This document shows positions 19,651 to 28,253 of a stretch of DNA of 54,957 bases, piece by piece. The notes beneath the pieces are model-generated. The model was not told where the DNA came from and ran no database searches. It was given only the letters and a program-made list of their open reading frames with translations. How positions within the stretch are numbered: position 1 is the first letter of the stretch; each line of letters opens with the position of its first letter. Both the position numbers and the translations under genes were made by a program. Origin of the DNA: an uncultured Bacteroidales bacterium (GTDB taxonomy: Bacteria > Bacteroidota > Bacteroidia > Bacteroidales > Bacteroidaceae); contig CACZBX010000004.1 of assembly GCA_902779535.1 (NCBI GenBank), positions 1-54,957 on the forward strand, written 5' to 3'.

Positions 19651-19677
19651 TCGAAAATGAATTAAACATTATATACT

Positions 19678-20871
19678 ATGAACCAATTATCTGATAGATT
19701 GAATCGTTTGACTCCTTCCGCAACGTTAGCGATGTCGCAGAAGAGTGGTGAGCTGAAAGCTCAAGGTGTAGATGTGATCAATATGAGCGTGGGCGAACCG
19801 GATTTCAACACCCCCGACCATATTAAAGAGGCAGCCAAGAAAGCTATTGACGAGAACTATTCCCGTTATTCTCCTGTAGCCGGATATCCTGAATTACGCA
19901 ATGCCATCGTTGCAAAATTGAAAAACGAGAATGGTCTGGACTATACCGCTGGTCAGATTACGGTGGCTAACGGTGCCAAGCAATCGGTATGCAACACCAT
20001 TATGTGCCTTGTCAACGACGGTGATGAGGTCATCATCCCTGCTCCATATTGGGTAAGCTACCCACAGATGGTCTTGCTGGCCGACGGAAAACCGGTTATC
20101 GTACCGGCAGGTATCGAACAAGACTTCAAGATTACACCGCAACAGCTGGAAGAGGCTATCACCCCAAAGACCAAAGCACTCATTCTTTGCTCTCCATCCA
20201 ACCCTACCGGATCTGTATATAGCAAGGACGAGTTGGCAGGACTGGCTGCTGTCTTGGCAAAACATCCGAACGTATATGTGATTGCTGATGAAATCTATGA
20301 GCATATCAACTACGTAGGCAAACACGAGAGTATCGCTCAGTTCGCAGAAATCAAAGATCGCGTCATTATTATCAACGGAGTATCCAAGGCCTATGCCATG
20401 ACAGGCTGGCGAATCGGTTTCGCTGCCGGACCGGAATGGATCATCAAAGGTATCAACAAGCTGCAAGGACAGTACACATCCGGCCCATCATCTGTATCCC
20501 AGAAAGCAGCCGAAGCAGCATATAAAGGTACACAGGCTCCAGTTGAAGAGATGCGTCAAGCTTTTGAGCGTCGTCGTAACCTGATTGTCAAGTTGGCAAA
20601 GGATATTCCGGGACTGGAAGTGAACAATCCTCAGGGTGCTTTCTATCTTTTCCCGAAGTGCAGCTCATTCTACGGCAAGGCAGATGGCGATCGTCGTATC
20701 GAGAACTCCAACGACTTGGCGATGTACCTACTTGAGGTAGGACATGTAGCAACTGTCGGCGGCGACTCTTTCGGTTCTCCTGAGTGTTTCCGCATGAGTT
20801 ATGCCACATCCGATGAGAATATCATCGAGGCATTACGCCGAATCAAGGAAACGTTGGCCCGCCTGAAATAA
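19678..20871 (+). CDS. aspC: Class I PLP-dependent aminotransferase, likely aspartate aminotransferase
   Basis: This 397-residue enzyme transfers the amino group between aspartate and 2-oxoglutarate. Features of the type I-gamma/AspC group are MSVGEPDFNTP, the PSNPTG loop, the ADEIYEH segment with the PLP-binding Asp, and the Schiff-base Lys237 in VSKAYAMTGWRIGF. The conserved Arg near the C-terminus is in FRMSYATS. It lies 27 bases after ribBA and ends with a strong terminator. Substrate is inferred from family resemblance. Confidence 0.9.
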   Translation: MNQLSDRLNRLTPSATLAMSQKSGELKAQGVDVINMSVGEPDFNTPDHIKEAAKKAIDENYSRYSPVAGYPELRNAIVAKLKNENGLDYTAGQITVANGAKQSVCNTIMCLVNDGDEVIIPAPYWVSYPQMVLLADGKPVIVPAGIEQDFKITPQQLEEAITPKTKALILCSPSNPTGSVYSKDELAGLAAVLAKHPNVYVIADEIYEHINYVGKHESIAQFAEIKDRVIIINGVSKAYAMTGWRIGFAAGPEWIIKGINKLQGQYTSGPSSVSQKAAEAAYKGTQAPVEEMRQAFERRRNLIVKLAKDIPGLEVNNPQGAFYLFPKCSSFYGKADGDRRIENSNDLAMYLLEVGHVATVGGDSFGSPECFRMSYATSDENIIEALRRIKETLARLK

Positions 20872-20900
20872 GCAAAAGTATAATTGCAGTATAATAAGTA

Positions 20901-20939
20901 ACACGGCTTCTCACTTTGATTGTGAGAAGCCGTGTTTTA
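20901..20939 (+). terminator. Rho-independent terminator after the aminotransferase gene
   Basis: A perfect 14-bp stem, ACACGGCTTCTCAC with GTGAGAAGCCGTGT, has a 7-nt loop and is followed by TTT. Confidence 0.9.
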
Positions 20940-20944
20940 TGAGG

Positions 20945-21215
20945 ATGACTCTAAGTTCCTGTGGATCTCCGGATCCACAGGTAGATTACTGTGGGTCTGT
21001 GACCCACTCGGAATGAAAATCCGCTCATTAAAAAGTCGTGGATCTGGAGGTCCATGACATCAGTCTGAGGATAAGACTACTCGGGAAAGTCGGAATACTC
21101 CGTTTTTTCTGAGTTTTTAAACAAAAAAACTCAATAAAAGAGGGAAAAAACTCGATGAATGAAGAAAAAAACTGGACGAAAAAGGAAAGAAACTCGATAA
21201 AAAAAGAGATAAAAA
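20945..21215 (+). repeat. Composite element: palindromes plus A-rich tail (copy 2)
   Basis: Four stem-loops lie at 20958-20981 (CCTGTGGATC/GATCCACAGG), 20991-21007 (GTGGGTC/GACCCAC), about 21009-21023 (a worn CGGA/TCCG) and about 21036-21059 (GTCGTGGATC with a GU-rich partner). The A-rich tail at 21110-21215 has repeated ACTCGATGAATG, ACTGGACGAAAA and AAACTCGATAAAA. Motifs and order match the 600-1065 block read on the other strand, so this is a second, shorter and more eroded copy in opposite orientation. No gene is seen in it. Confidence 0.6.
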
Positions 21216-21246
21216 GAAAAGGGCATATCAAAGAATGATATGCCCT
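21211..21246 (-). terminator. Rho-independent terminator of the ferredoxin gene
   Basis: On the minus strand GGGCATATC pairs with GATATGCCC (21221-21246) and is followed by TTTTCTTTTTATC. Nearly the same hairpin is used at 54532-54555. Confidence 0.8.
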
Positions 21247-21273
21247 CAAACAGAATTAAGGGGTTTGTATTAT

Positions 21274-21441
21274 TTATCCTAATGAAATTGCACCTGAAGG
21301 GCAAACATCTGCACAAGTTCCACACTCTGCACATGTATCAGGATCAATTGAATACTTTTCGCCTTCTGAAATTGCTCCTACTGGACACTCGTCAATGCAA
21401 GTTCCGCAAGCAACACAATCGTCACCAATTACGTAAGCCAT
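21274..21441 (-). CDS. 2[4Fe-4S] ferredoxin
   Basis: This 55-residue protein, too short for many gene callers, carries two cluster-binding motifs, CVACGTCIDECP and CAECGTCADVCP, each followed by G/SGAI, the classic clostridial-type ferredoxin pattern. It carries electrons at low potential, for example for pyruvate:ferredoxin oxidoreductase. It is monocistronic, with TATCTTTG at 21479-21486 upstream and a terminator downstream. Confidence 0.95.
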   Translation of the reverse strand: MAYVIGDDCVACGTCIDECPVGAISEGEKYSIDPDTCAECGTCADVCPSGAISLG

Positions 21442-21478
21442 AATATTATAATTAAAGTTAGTTATTAATTAATCGATG

Positions 21479-21486
21479 CAAAGATA
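21479..21486 (-). promoter_or_regulatory. -7 promoter element of the ferredoxin gene
   Basis: On the minus strand TATCTTTG fits TAnnTTTG and lies about 37 bp before the start codon. Confidence 0.6.
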
Positions 21487-21636
21487 AGTGTTTTTTGTTA
21501 AGTTGTAACATCGAGATTGCAAAATCAACTTAATTTGTATTTAATCTAAATACGCAAATAATCTTAACTACTGAAAATAAAATACTTAAATCATTCCAAG
21601 AAAATCCATTCCAAATAAAGAATTACTCTAAATAAT

Positions 21637-22479
21637 CTACTTTTTCTGCATTTTCAAGCGCATAACACCTACGAAAGCCCCATTCTTTCCCATCTGTTGT
21701 ACAGGCACCTCGACCCCGTTCTGGTTCTTCACCAGTTCCACTTTATGGAAGTACGTATGCGAGTGCCCACCAAGGACCACATCCACATCAGCCGTTTGAG
21801 GAATCCAGTCGTAGTCACTGTCCTTGATTCCTTTCCATCCCATGTGCGAAAGACAGATAACCAAGTCGCACTTCAGTTCGTGCTTCAACTTATAAGCAAC
21901 TTCCTGAGCACGTGTCCCAGGGTCCTGATAAACAATGCCCTGGCAGTTCTTTTCCTGTACCAAACCGTCTAACTCAGGCGAGAGGCCAAACACGCCGATC
22001 TTCAATCCTTTTCGTTTCAAGACGACATATTCATGAACCAATCCTTCGAGAACCGTTCCACGCACATCATAGTTCGCACAGACGATTGGGAAAGAGGCCA
22101 TCTTGAAAAGGCGGGCCATATTCTCCATACCGAAGTCGAACTCATGATTTCCAATGGTCGCTGCATCATATTTCATGTGGCTCATCAACTTAAACTCCAG
22201 TTCTCCACGGAACATATTATAATAAGGAGTACCCTGGCTGATATCCCCGCAATCGAAAAGCAGCAAGTCCTTATTCGCTTCACGCATCTGCCGAATGAAT
22301 GTAGCCCGACGCATATAACCGGCCTTCCCGGCAATCTCAGGATTTGGATCGATCTCCGATAACGGTTCAATGCGACTATGCGTATCGTTTGTGTGAAGAA
22401 TCAGCAATTCTTTTTGATTTTGAGCAAAGATGACGGTGCACATACAGACAGCCATCATCATCAGATATATCTTTTTCAT
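21637..22479 (-). CDS. Secreted metallophosphatase, N-terminal half of a 5'-nucleotidase
   Basis: This 280-residue protein has a signal peptide (MKKIYLMMMAVCMCTVIFAQ). The calcineurin-like metal-binding motifs are LHTNDTHSR, FDCGDISQGTP, TIGNHEFDFG, LSHMG and GGHSHTY. It corresponds to the catalytic domain of UshA-type nucleotidases but lacks the C-terminal nucleotide-binding domain, which is encoded by the gene just upstream. The two are 3 bases apart. It probably dephosphorylates nucleotides in the periplasm with that partner. Confidence 0.88.
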   Translation of the reverse strand: MKKIYLMMMAVCMCTVIFAQNQKELLILHTNDTHSRIEPLSEIDPNPEIAGKAGYMRRATFIRQMREANKDLLLFDCGDISQGTPYYNMFRGELEFKLMSHMKYDAATIGNHEFDFGMENMARLFKMASFPIVCANYDVRGTVLEGLVHEYVVLKRKGLKIGVFGLSPELDGLVQEKNCQGIVYQDPGTRAQEVAYKLKHELKCDLVICLSHMGWKGIKDSDYDWIPQTADVDVVLGGHSHTYFHKVELVKNQNGVEVPVQQMGKNGAFVGVMRLKMQKK

Positions 22480-22482
22480 ACG

Positions 22483-23253
22483 TTATTCTTTTATGATGAT
22501 TCTACCTTCAACCTTTGAGTCGACCAGTTTCCCCTCTTTTTCAAGGCGTACAACATAGTTGAGGAACAACTGTCGCACCGTTTCACCCTTCGGCAGCAAC
22601 TTATCCGCTTCGGTCAGTTGACGGAACGTATCCAGGTGGTCATTCCCCTCAGCCACATAGTCGATGGTAGCCACCTTATAGACTTTTGAGTCGACGATTT
22701 CCTCTCCTCCGACCGTTGCACTCAGCAGCTTTCTGTCTTTCGAGATGACCAAATTCGCACCACTCAAGCCTTCTCCTCTTACACGAGCCATATCCTCAAA
22801 CAGGCTACGGAGTTGCTTGCCGGTCATATCGCAGATGCAAAGACTGTTTTCGAAAGGAGTAATCTCGTATATATTCCCGAATGTGATAGCACCTTCCGGC
22901 AACGACGTACGCAAGCCGCCCATATTTATCACCCCCACATCGGCAACTCTACCAATATGTTCTTCTGCTGCAAAGCGTAGGATGTCGGCAACGAGGTTCG
23001 ACAACTCACTTTCCGGGCGATGAGCAGTCAGCACACGTGCACTGTGTGAGATAACGGGAGACATGATACTATCGACAGTTTTCTTATAAGGAGCTAAAAT
23101 GGCTAATGCTTCTTTGTCTTGGTTCACATCATATTGGGCATCAATCGGGTAACGTCCACCTTCGAACGACTGTAGTTTGTATCCCGACTTGCATCCCATG
23201 AAGAGCAAGCAGGCCGAAACGGCTCCGGTAAGGATCAAAGATTTAATTCTCAT
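22483..23253 (-). CDS. 5'-nucleotidase C-terminal-domain lipoprotein
   Basis: This 256-residue lipoprotein has a signal sequence ending LLFMGC-KSGYK. The rest matches the 5'-nucleotidase C-terminal (substrate-binding) domain: ELSNLVADILRF, NMGGLRTSLPEG, ITFGNIYEITPFENSL and YVAEGNDHLD. The catalytic half follows as a separate protein, so the usual single polypeptide is split and encoded in reverse domain order. A TACTTTTG element at 23276-23283 with a TTG 20 bp further drives the pair, divergent from rplS. Confidence 0.88.
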   Translation of the reverse strand: MRIKSLILTGAVSACLLFMGCKSGYKLQSFEGGRYPIDAQYDVNQDKEALAILAPYKKTVDSIMSPVISHSARVLTAHRPESELSNLVADILRFAAEEHIGRVADVGVINMGGLRTSLPEGAITFGNIYEITPFENSLCICDMTGKQLRSLFEDMARVRGEGLSGANLVISKDRKLLSATVGGEEIVDSKVYKVATIDYVAEGNDHLDTFRQLTEADKLLPKGETVRQLFLNYVVRLEKEGKLVDSKVEGRIIIKE

Positions 23254-23275
23254 AGGTTAACAATTGAATGATCGC

Positions 23276-23306
23276 CAAAAGTACCGAAAAAAAGAGAAGA
23301 TTCCAA
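23276..23306 (-). promoter_or_regulatory. Promoter of the split 5'-nucleotidase operon
   Basis: On the minus strand TTG (23304-23306), a 20-bp spacer and TACTTTTG (23276-23283) match the Bacteroidetes -33/-7 arrangement. Confidence 0.65.
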
Positions 23307-23335
23307 TCAAACATCCAAAAAATTACGGCTGAATG

Positions 23336-23367
23336 TTTGGTCAAAAACAAGAAAAGAATTACCTTTG
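23336..23367 (+). promoter_or_regulatory. Promoter of rplS
   Basis: TTTG (23336-23339), a 20-bp spacer and TACCTTTG (23360-23367) form an exact Bacteroidetes promoter. It implies a leader of about 75 nt before the ATG, long enough for a ribosomal-protein autoregulatory structure. Confidence 0.8.
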
Positions 23368-23450
23368 CACCGCTTTCCGCGTAATCGCTGTCAAGAAGAG
23401 TTACTTGATATGTTGCGTAGGTCACGATAAACAATTAATAATTTAAAGAA

Positions 23451-23807
23451 ATGGATTTAATTAAGATTGCTGAAGAAGCATTTGCTACCGGTAAGCAACA
23501 CCCTTCATTCAAGGCTGGTGATACTATTACAGTAGCATATCGTATCGTAGAAGGTAACAAGGAACGTGTACAGTTGTATCGTGGTATTGTTATCAAAATT
23601 TGCGGTCATGGTGAAAAGAAGCGTTTCACGGTTCGCAAGATGTCAGGAACTGTAGGTGTTGAGCGTATCTTCCCTATTGAATCTCCGGCTATTGATAGTA
23701 TTACTGTTAACAAGATTGGTAAGGTTCGCCGTGCGAAGTTGTACTACTTGCGTAAACTTACTGGTAAGAAAGCTAGAATTCAAGAAAAGAGAGTGGTTAG
23801 TGCATAA
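23451..23807 (+). CDS. rplS: 50S ribosomal protein L19
   Basis: This 118-residue protein sits at the 30S-50S interface. It matches bL19: [45 protein letters not shown] and [19 protein letters not shown]. It is not next to rpsP, rimM or trmD here and stands alone with its own promoter and terminator. Confidence 0.97.
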   Translation: MDLIKIAEEAFATGKQHPSFKAGDTITVAYRIVEGNKERVQLYRGIVIKICGHGEKKRFTVRKMSGTVGVERIFPIESPAIDSITVNKIGKVRRAKLYYLRKLTGKKARIQEKRVVSA

Positions 23808-23828
23808 TATACCAGTTCTACATAAGAT

Positions 23829-23866
23829 AAGAGGGTCATTTCTCATTGAAATGACCCTCTTATTTT
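23829..23866 (+). terminator. Bidirectional terminator between rplS and the DUF1573 locus
   Basis: A perfect 14-bp stem (AAGAGGGTCATTTC/GAAATGACCCTCTT, 23829-23861) is followed by ATTTTT on the plus strand. The converging minus-strand gene stops at 23876, so the hairpin may serve both. Confidence 0.85.
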
Positions 23867-23875
23867 TAATGTATT

Positions 23876-24331
23876 TCAGAAATAGAGCGTGACCGGCACG
23901 TTTTCTGCTCTGATCAAGAGATTATTATTCTCATCAAGTACCTCCACATCAAAAGTATACTTCCCTCCGTAATGATTAAACATCGTGAAATTCGCGTATG
24001 GGATAAAGTACTGATAGTCGCTCCAAACTGTAGAATCGTATGCAGGTTTTAAAAAAGTACCAAACTCCACCTGCTGCCCATACATATTCACTAACTTTGT
24101 CTTGTTATCGGCTCTGTAGAATTTGAATAGCAGTTTTACATTCTTTCCTTTTAAGGAATTCATTTCCATATACAGATGGATCATCATACCTTTCACATAG
24201 TTCACCACGACATTTTGCATGGCGTATGCAGATCGGATAAGTACGGTAGGCTTGATATTGATAGTTGTAGAATAAAAGTCTGAATCATAAAGCCTGGAGA
24301 CTTCTCCTTCTCTCTTTTCTTCACTATTATC
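23876..24331 (-). pseudogene. Continuation of the DUF1573 protein beyond an in-frame TGA
   Basis: These 151 codons directly follow the TGA at 24332-24334 in the same frame (DNSEEKREGE, then DSDFYSTTINIKPTVL and onward). They encode a domain like that just before the stop: compare NIRPSYDRSTWEEISISIPYSEL with FLKPAYDSTVWSDYQYFIPYANF. The first ATG in it is at 24220, in the middle of that homology, so it is unlikely to be an independent gene. Most likely this is the original C-terminus of a protein of about 732 residues, now cut off by a point mutation. Confidence 0.7.
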
Positions 24332-26074
24332 TCAGACAATCATTTTAAACTTGATTGGTATTTCCCCTGTATCCGAGAAATGTAATTCACTATATGGGAT
24401 AGATATACTTATCTCCTCCCATGTACTTCTGTCGTATGAAGGGCGAATATTCGTTGAGGAACCGACCTGTCCATCCACTGTGGTATATCGATTATTGAAG
24501 TCTTTCAACATATCACCATTGCTTTTATAAAAATATGCAATCACTGAGCAGGGTCTGCCTTTCGCCCCATTCACATGTAGCTTCATTTTTATCGTCATTC
24601 CTTTTTCAAGATTAACAGTCTGATTGTGCAGGACTTCTACATTCTCAATACTTGCGCCTCTTTCTTGCTGAAGGACATTTGTCGTCTTAGGAGTAGTGGT
24701 CGCTGCTGCCGTATTCGAAGATGAAGTGGTAGAGGTCGTATGATCGGAACTAACCTTGTTAGGATCATAGTTAAGAACAGAACTGTTTGTCACCTTTTCC
24801 TTCAGCATTTTAACCATCTTATCAAAGGATTTAGCAGTATGTCCCTTCTGATAGACAAAAGATTCTCCCCCAATTTTTACTTCCCGTATATCGTAGGTAC
24901 ATAGTAAACGAAGAGCTTCCGCTTTTTCCGAAAGATCAGCTTTATCTAAAAGAGGTATTTTCAATTCAAATATTCCAAAATCAAGACTATCTAATTTCAG
25001 GAACTCCTTTCTCATCCGGTTGTTTATAGTCACATTGGAGAAAGAGAGAGTTTTTCCATTTGATAATTTAATGTCAGCGGTTTGGTTTGTCATACCATTC
25101 TTATAAGAATCACTTTTCTTGCTTATCATATTGGCTTTCTCTGTCCTAGAAGAAAGTGCAATAGCAACAATTGGTACAATGTATTGATTTTCAGATGGAT
25201 CATCTTGTGCATATAAGGAAAAAGCATACCCCAGTTTTTCCAAAGGGTACTTAAAATGATCCATGTAACTTTTGTACAAGTTTTGTTTATCCTTTACTCT
25301 TATAACTTTAATGTATCCCGCATCATTTTTCGCATTTATTTTTACCCAAACCTTTTTTACTTTATCGTGATAATGGGGATAGTTTGCTTTCTTATTAATA
25401 AAAGTGAATGAAAATTCTTTTTTATAGTCACCATCAAGCGTATCCAGTCTATTCCACGTAAAAGGAATCTTTCTTGTTGTATTAGCAGCAATAGACGTCT
25501 TGGGATAGTCTACATGAATAGACATTCCATCCGGAACCGTCATGTCAGTAATTGTGACAGGTATGTCACCCTTATTCCTAAAGAAGAAATATCCTTCTAC
25601 AGCTGTTTGTTTTTCAACATCGACAGTTCCTAACAGAATCGTATCATTCACGAATTCAATATCTGGTTCCGGATAAGTATCAACTACGTTGAAATCCATG
25701 TAAATTCGATGAGCACCTGCATTCGATCGAATTGATATGACATATCTTTGTTTTCCTAACAACAAATACTCCCCAAAACCTTCAGTTTTCAAGGTAAGTG
25801 TCACGGTAATATTCCCAGAAGCATTGGGAGCTATCGAGGACGTAGGGTATTGTACCTTAACAATGTTTTCCCTTTGGTGATATATATTTTGTATTAAAAG
25901 AGGTTGATCACCTGTATTGGTGAACTTAAACGTTTTTGTAACTACGATTGGAGAACTACTATTCAAGTCTAGGGTTCCTAAATCAAGTTGTTGCTTTTCA
26001 AAGTGCATATTCGGCTGTCCCCAACCCTGACTACATAAAAAAGCAAAGAAAAATAAAACAAAAGCCTTCTTCAT
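24332..26074 (-). CDS. Secreted DUF1573 (Ig-like) domain protein, truncated by TGA
   Basis: From ATG 26074 the protein has a signal peptide (MKKAFVLFFFAFLCSQGWG) and then at least two HYDIN/DUF1573-like Ig domains (LDLGTLDLNSSSP with TKTFKFTNTGDQPLLI; then ILLGTVDVEKQ with FFFRNKGDIPVTI). A middle region has no known domain, a Ser/Thr linker (HTTSTTSSSNTAAATTTP) follows near residue 455, and a beta-rich domain ends at the TGA at 24332. The frame continues past this stop. The TTG-like start at 26086 is rejected because it precedes the signal peptide. Role is unknown; such proteins are usually periplasmic or surface-located. Confidence 0.75.
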   Translation of the reverse strand: MKKAFVLFFFAFLCSQGWGQPNMHFEKQQLDLGTLDLNSSSPIVVTKTFKFTNTGDQPLLIQNIYHQRENIVKVQYPTSSIAPNASGNITVTLTLKTEGFGEYLLLGKQRYVISIRSNAGAHRIYMDFNVVDTYPEPDIEFVNDTILLGTVDVEKQTAVEGYFFFRNKGDIPVTITDMTVPDGMSIHVDYPKTSIAANTTRKIPFTWNRLDTLDGDYKKEFSFTFINKKANYPHYHDKVKKVWVKINAKNDAGYIKVIRVKDKQNLYKSYMDHFKYPLEKLGYAFSLYAQDDPSENQYIVPIVAIALSSRTEKANMISKKSDSYKNGMTNQTADIKLSNGKTLSFSNVTINNRMRKEFLKLDSLDFGIFELKIPLLDKADLSEKAEALRLLCTYDIREVKIGGESFVYQKGHTAKSFDKMVKMLKEKVTNSSVLNYDPNKVSSDHTTSTTSSSNTAAATTTPKTTNVLQQERGASIENVEVLHNQTVNLEKGMTIKMKLHVNGAKGRPCSVIAYFYKSNGDMLKDFNNRYTTVDGQVGSSTNIRPSYDRSTWEEISISIPYSELHFSDTGEIPIKFKMIV

Positions 26075-26107
26075 ATTACCCCACAATAAAAGATACAGCC
26101 TGATTCG

Positions 26108-26731
26108 TTATTCATTCATCGGGAACAGTCCGTATAATTTTCCGTCAATCATATCGGTGACCTTACTAAAGTCGTCCTCGTTATTCCCAAACTTGATTCT
26201 ATCCCCATCGACAACGATCAGCGGACCGTTATAGGTCTCAATCCATGCCTCGTAACGATCGCTCAACCCTTTCAGATAATCAATACGGATGGTCTGTTCA
26301 TAGTCACGCCCCCGTTTTTGTATCTGTTCCACCAAGGTAGGTATGGACGAACGGATATAGATCATCAAGTCGGGCAACTTGACCAACGAGATCATCAGGT
26401 CGAACAAATCGGTATAGTTATCAAAGTCGCGGTCGCTCATCATGCCCATATCGTGCAGGTTCGGTGCAAAGATCCGTGCATCCTCAAAGATGGTACGGTC
26501 TTGGATAACCGTATCCTTGCTTTTCGATATCTCAACGACCTCTTTAAAACGCTTGTTCAAGAAGTACACCTGAAGGTTGAACGACCAACGGTTCATATCC
26601 TCATAGAAATCACTTAGATAAGGATTGTTGTCGACTGGCTCAAAACGAGGAGTCCATCCATAATGCTTGGCCAAGAGTTTGGTCAAGGTCGTCTTCCCAC
26701 TTCCTATATTTCCCGCTACTGCTATATGCAT
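26108..26731 (-). CDS. Deoxynucleoside kinase (copy 1)
   Basis: This 207-residue kinase has the P-loop GNIGSGKTTL at residues 7-16, the DRTIFEDARIF segment containing the DRS-type motif, and the lid KRGRDYEQ. It salvages deoxynucleosides, probably purine ones (dAK/dGK type). A paralogue lies 31 bp upstream and has about half its residues in common by eye. Paired subunits of this type form heterodimers in some bacteria, which is possible here. Confidence 0.88.
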   Translation of the reverse strand: MHIAVAGNIGSGKTTLTKLLAKHYGWTPRFEPVDNNPYLSDFYEDMNRWSFNLQVYFLNKRFKEVVEISKSKDTVIQDRTIFEDARIFAPNLHDMGMMSDRDFDNYTDLFDLMISLVKLPDLMIYIRSSIPTLVEQIQKRGRDYEQTIRIDYLKGLSDRYEAWIETYNGPLIVVDGDRIKFGNNEDDFSKVTDMIDGKLYGLFPMNE

Positions 26732-26762
26732 ACTATTCTTTTTTTATTATGAAACATTTGGG

Positions 26763-27383
26763 TTATTCAGAAAAGAGTCCGAATAGTAGATTGTCGACTT
26801 TATCGACAATTCCTCGGAATGCTTCCGGATTGTGTAAGAAATCCAGTCGATTGGCATCAATAATCAGCACCTTTCCCTTATATTTCTCGAAGATAAACTC
26901 GTGATAACGGTCATTTAAATTTTTCAGATATTCTATCGGCATGGACTGTTCGTAGTTCCTCCCTCGCTTTTGGATATTTTCAATGAGATGAGGGACGGAC
27001 GCCTGCAAGTAAATCATCAGGTCGGGCCACTCCACCATCATCATCATCGACTCAAACAAATCCATATACGTTTTAAAATCTTTCTCCGACAGATTTCCCA
27101 TAGCATAGTTATTGGCCGCAAACACATAGACACCCTCAAAGATGGAACGGTCTTGGATGATGGTCTTTTCCGAACGCCTAATCTCCAGCAAGTCTTTAAA
27201 GCGTTGCTTCAGGAAGTACACCTCGAGGTTAAACGACCATCGTGCAATATCCTTGTAGTAGTCCTCCAGATATGGATTCGCATCAACAGTCTCAAAGCGT
27301 GGCGTCCATCCATAATGTTTGGCCAACATATTTGTTAAGGTGGTCTTTCCACTTCCTATATTTCCTGCAATAGCAATGTGCAT
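26763..27383 (-). CDS. Deoxynucleoside kinase (copy 2)
   Basis: This 206-residue paralogue of the downstream kinase has the same GNIGSGKTTL P-loop, DRSIFEGVYVFA and KRGRNYEQ. Both share the YGWTPRFE segment after the P-loop. Differences around the substrate pocket (EGVYVF against EDARIF) suggest different base preferences. It starts 9 bases downstream of the dipeptidase stop, so the dipeptidase and both kinases form a single minus-strand unit. Confidence 0.88.
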   Translation of the reverse strand: MHIAIAGNIGSGKTTLTNMLAKHYGWTPRFETVDANPYLEDYYKDIARWSFNLEVYFLKQRFKDLLEIRRSEKTIIQDRSIFEGVYVFAANNYAMGNLSEKDFKTYMDLFESMMMMVEWPDLMIYLQASVPHLIENIQKRGRNYEQSMPIEYLKNLNDRYHEFIFEKYKGKVLIIDANRLDFLHNPEAFRGIVDKVDNLLFGLFSE

Positions 27384-27392
27384 GAGGTCGGC

Positions 27393-28160
27393 TTATTTTT
27401 TTAATTGTTGAACAGGAAAATCGAAATATGTATCGGTGAATGGTTCCTTATCCAAAGTGAAATGCCACCACTCGGTCGTAAGTGGCCGGAATCCATGGCG
27501 CATCATTGCCCGTCGGAGTATCATTCGGTGCTCAAACTGCTCGGCTGTAATTCCTTCGGTCGGAATGTATTCGCCTGTCTCGGGGTTACCACCAAAGTCG
27601 GGATGACTTTCTACACCGAAGAAGTCGAACGTTCCACCCATATCCAGTTCTTTCTCTGTCTTCATGTCAAAGAGCGTCAAGTCGACCGTTGAGCCACGGG
27701 TATGTCCACTCTTCTCCATGATATACTCTTGTTCGAAGAGAACCGACTTATCGACTTCAGGATAGAAATAACGAAGCATCAAGGTATCTTTGATATCCGC
27801 TGCCCATCGCACAAAATGATCGACAGCCCGCTGTGGACGGTAAGCATCGTAGATTTTCAACCGATAGCCAAGTGCTTTTACATCGTCACTCACTGCCCGA
27901 AGACTGTCAGCTGCCACTTTCGTAAGCAAGGCCGTCGGCTCCAGATAACCATCAATGCGAGAACCGACAAAGTTATAAGTACCAAAATAACGGATCTCCA
28001 GAATCGCATCGGGAACGACATCCGTCAATGTAACGAAGTGTTCTGACCCATCTGTCTCTGAAGGCATCGCTTCTTCATTCGGAGCACAAAAACGGACAAC
28101 TAAAGACAAGACAACCATAGCCATAACAGCTATCAGCGGCCAAATATAATTCCTTTTCAT
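27393..28160 (-). CDS. VanX-like D-alanyl-D-alanine dipeptidase (M15 family), exported
   Basis: This 255-residue protein has an N-terminal hydrophobic anchor (IWPLIAVMAMVVLSLVVRFC), possibly a lipoprotein signal, followed by an M15D peptidase domain. Zinc ligands are in SGHTRGSTVDLTL (His and Asp) and TEWWHFT (Glu base and His). The IYDAYRPQRAV segment is family-specific. It likely hydrolyses D-Ala-D-Ala from peptidoglycan turnover. There are no vanA or vanH genes nearby, so resistance is not implied. Confidence 0.88.
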   Translation of the reverse strand: MKRNYIWPLIAVMAMVVLSLVVRFCAPNEEAMPSETDGSEHFVTLTDVVPDAILEIRYFGTYNFVGSRIDGYLEPTALLTKVAADSLRAVSDDVKALGYRLKIYDAYRPQRAVDHFVRWAADIKDTLMLRYFYPEVDKSVLFEQEYIMEKSGHTRGSTVDLTLFDMKTEKELDMGGTFDFFGVESHPDFGGNPETGEYIPTEGITAEQFEHRMILRRAMMRHGFRPLTTEWWHFTLDKEPFTDTYFDFPVQQLKK

Positions 28161-28195
28161 CTGTGTTTTTTATTGAGGAAGGCTTCTCTTCCCTA

Positions 28196-28233
28196 TTAAA
28201 AAGGAGAGGGTTTATCCATGACAGACCCTCTCC
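28196..28233 (-). terminator. Terminator of the mutarotase/ROK kinase operon
   Basis: On the minus strand GGAGAGGGT pairs with ACCCTCTCC (28203-28233), followed by TTTTT. It begins 20 bases after the mutarotase stop. Confidence 0.8.
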
Positions 28234-28253
28234 TATCTAAGTTTATAATCGTT

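Noticed and set aside
23876-24220. Independent 114-residue gene
   Set aside because: Its ATG lies inside a homologous domain that continues in frame upstream to the TGA at 24332.
24332-24334. Selenocysteine or general TGA recoding
   Set aside because: Other genes here end in TGA (50976-50978, 51602-51604), no SelB-type hairpin is evident, and neither protein is a selenoprotein family.
27393-28160. Vancomycin resistance operon
   Set aside because: Only a VanX-like dipeptidase is present; no ligase, dehydrogenase or VanRS pair is nearby. Such lone dipeptidases are normal in Bacteroidales.
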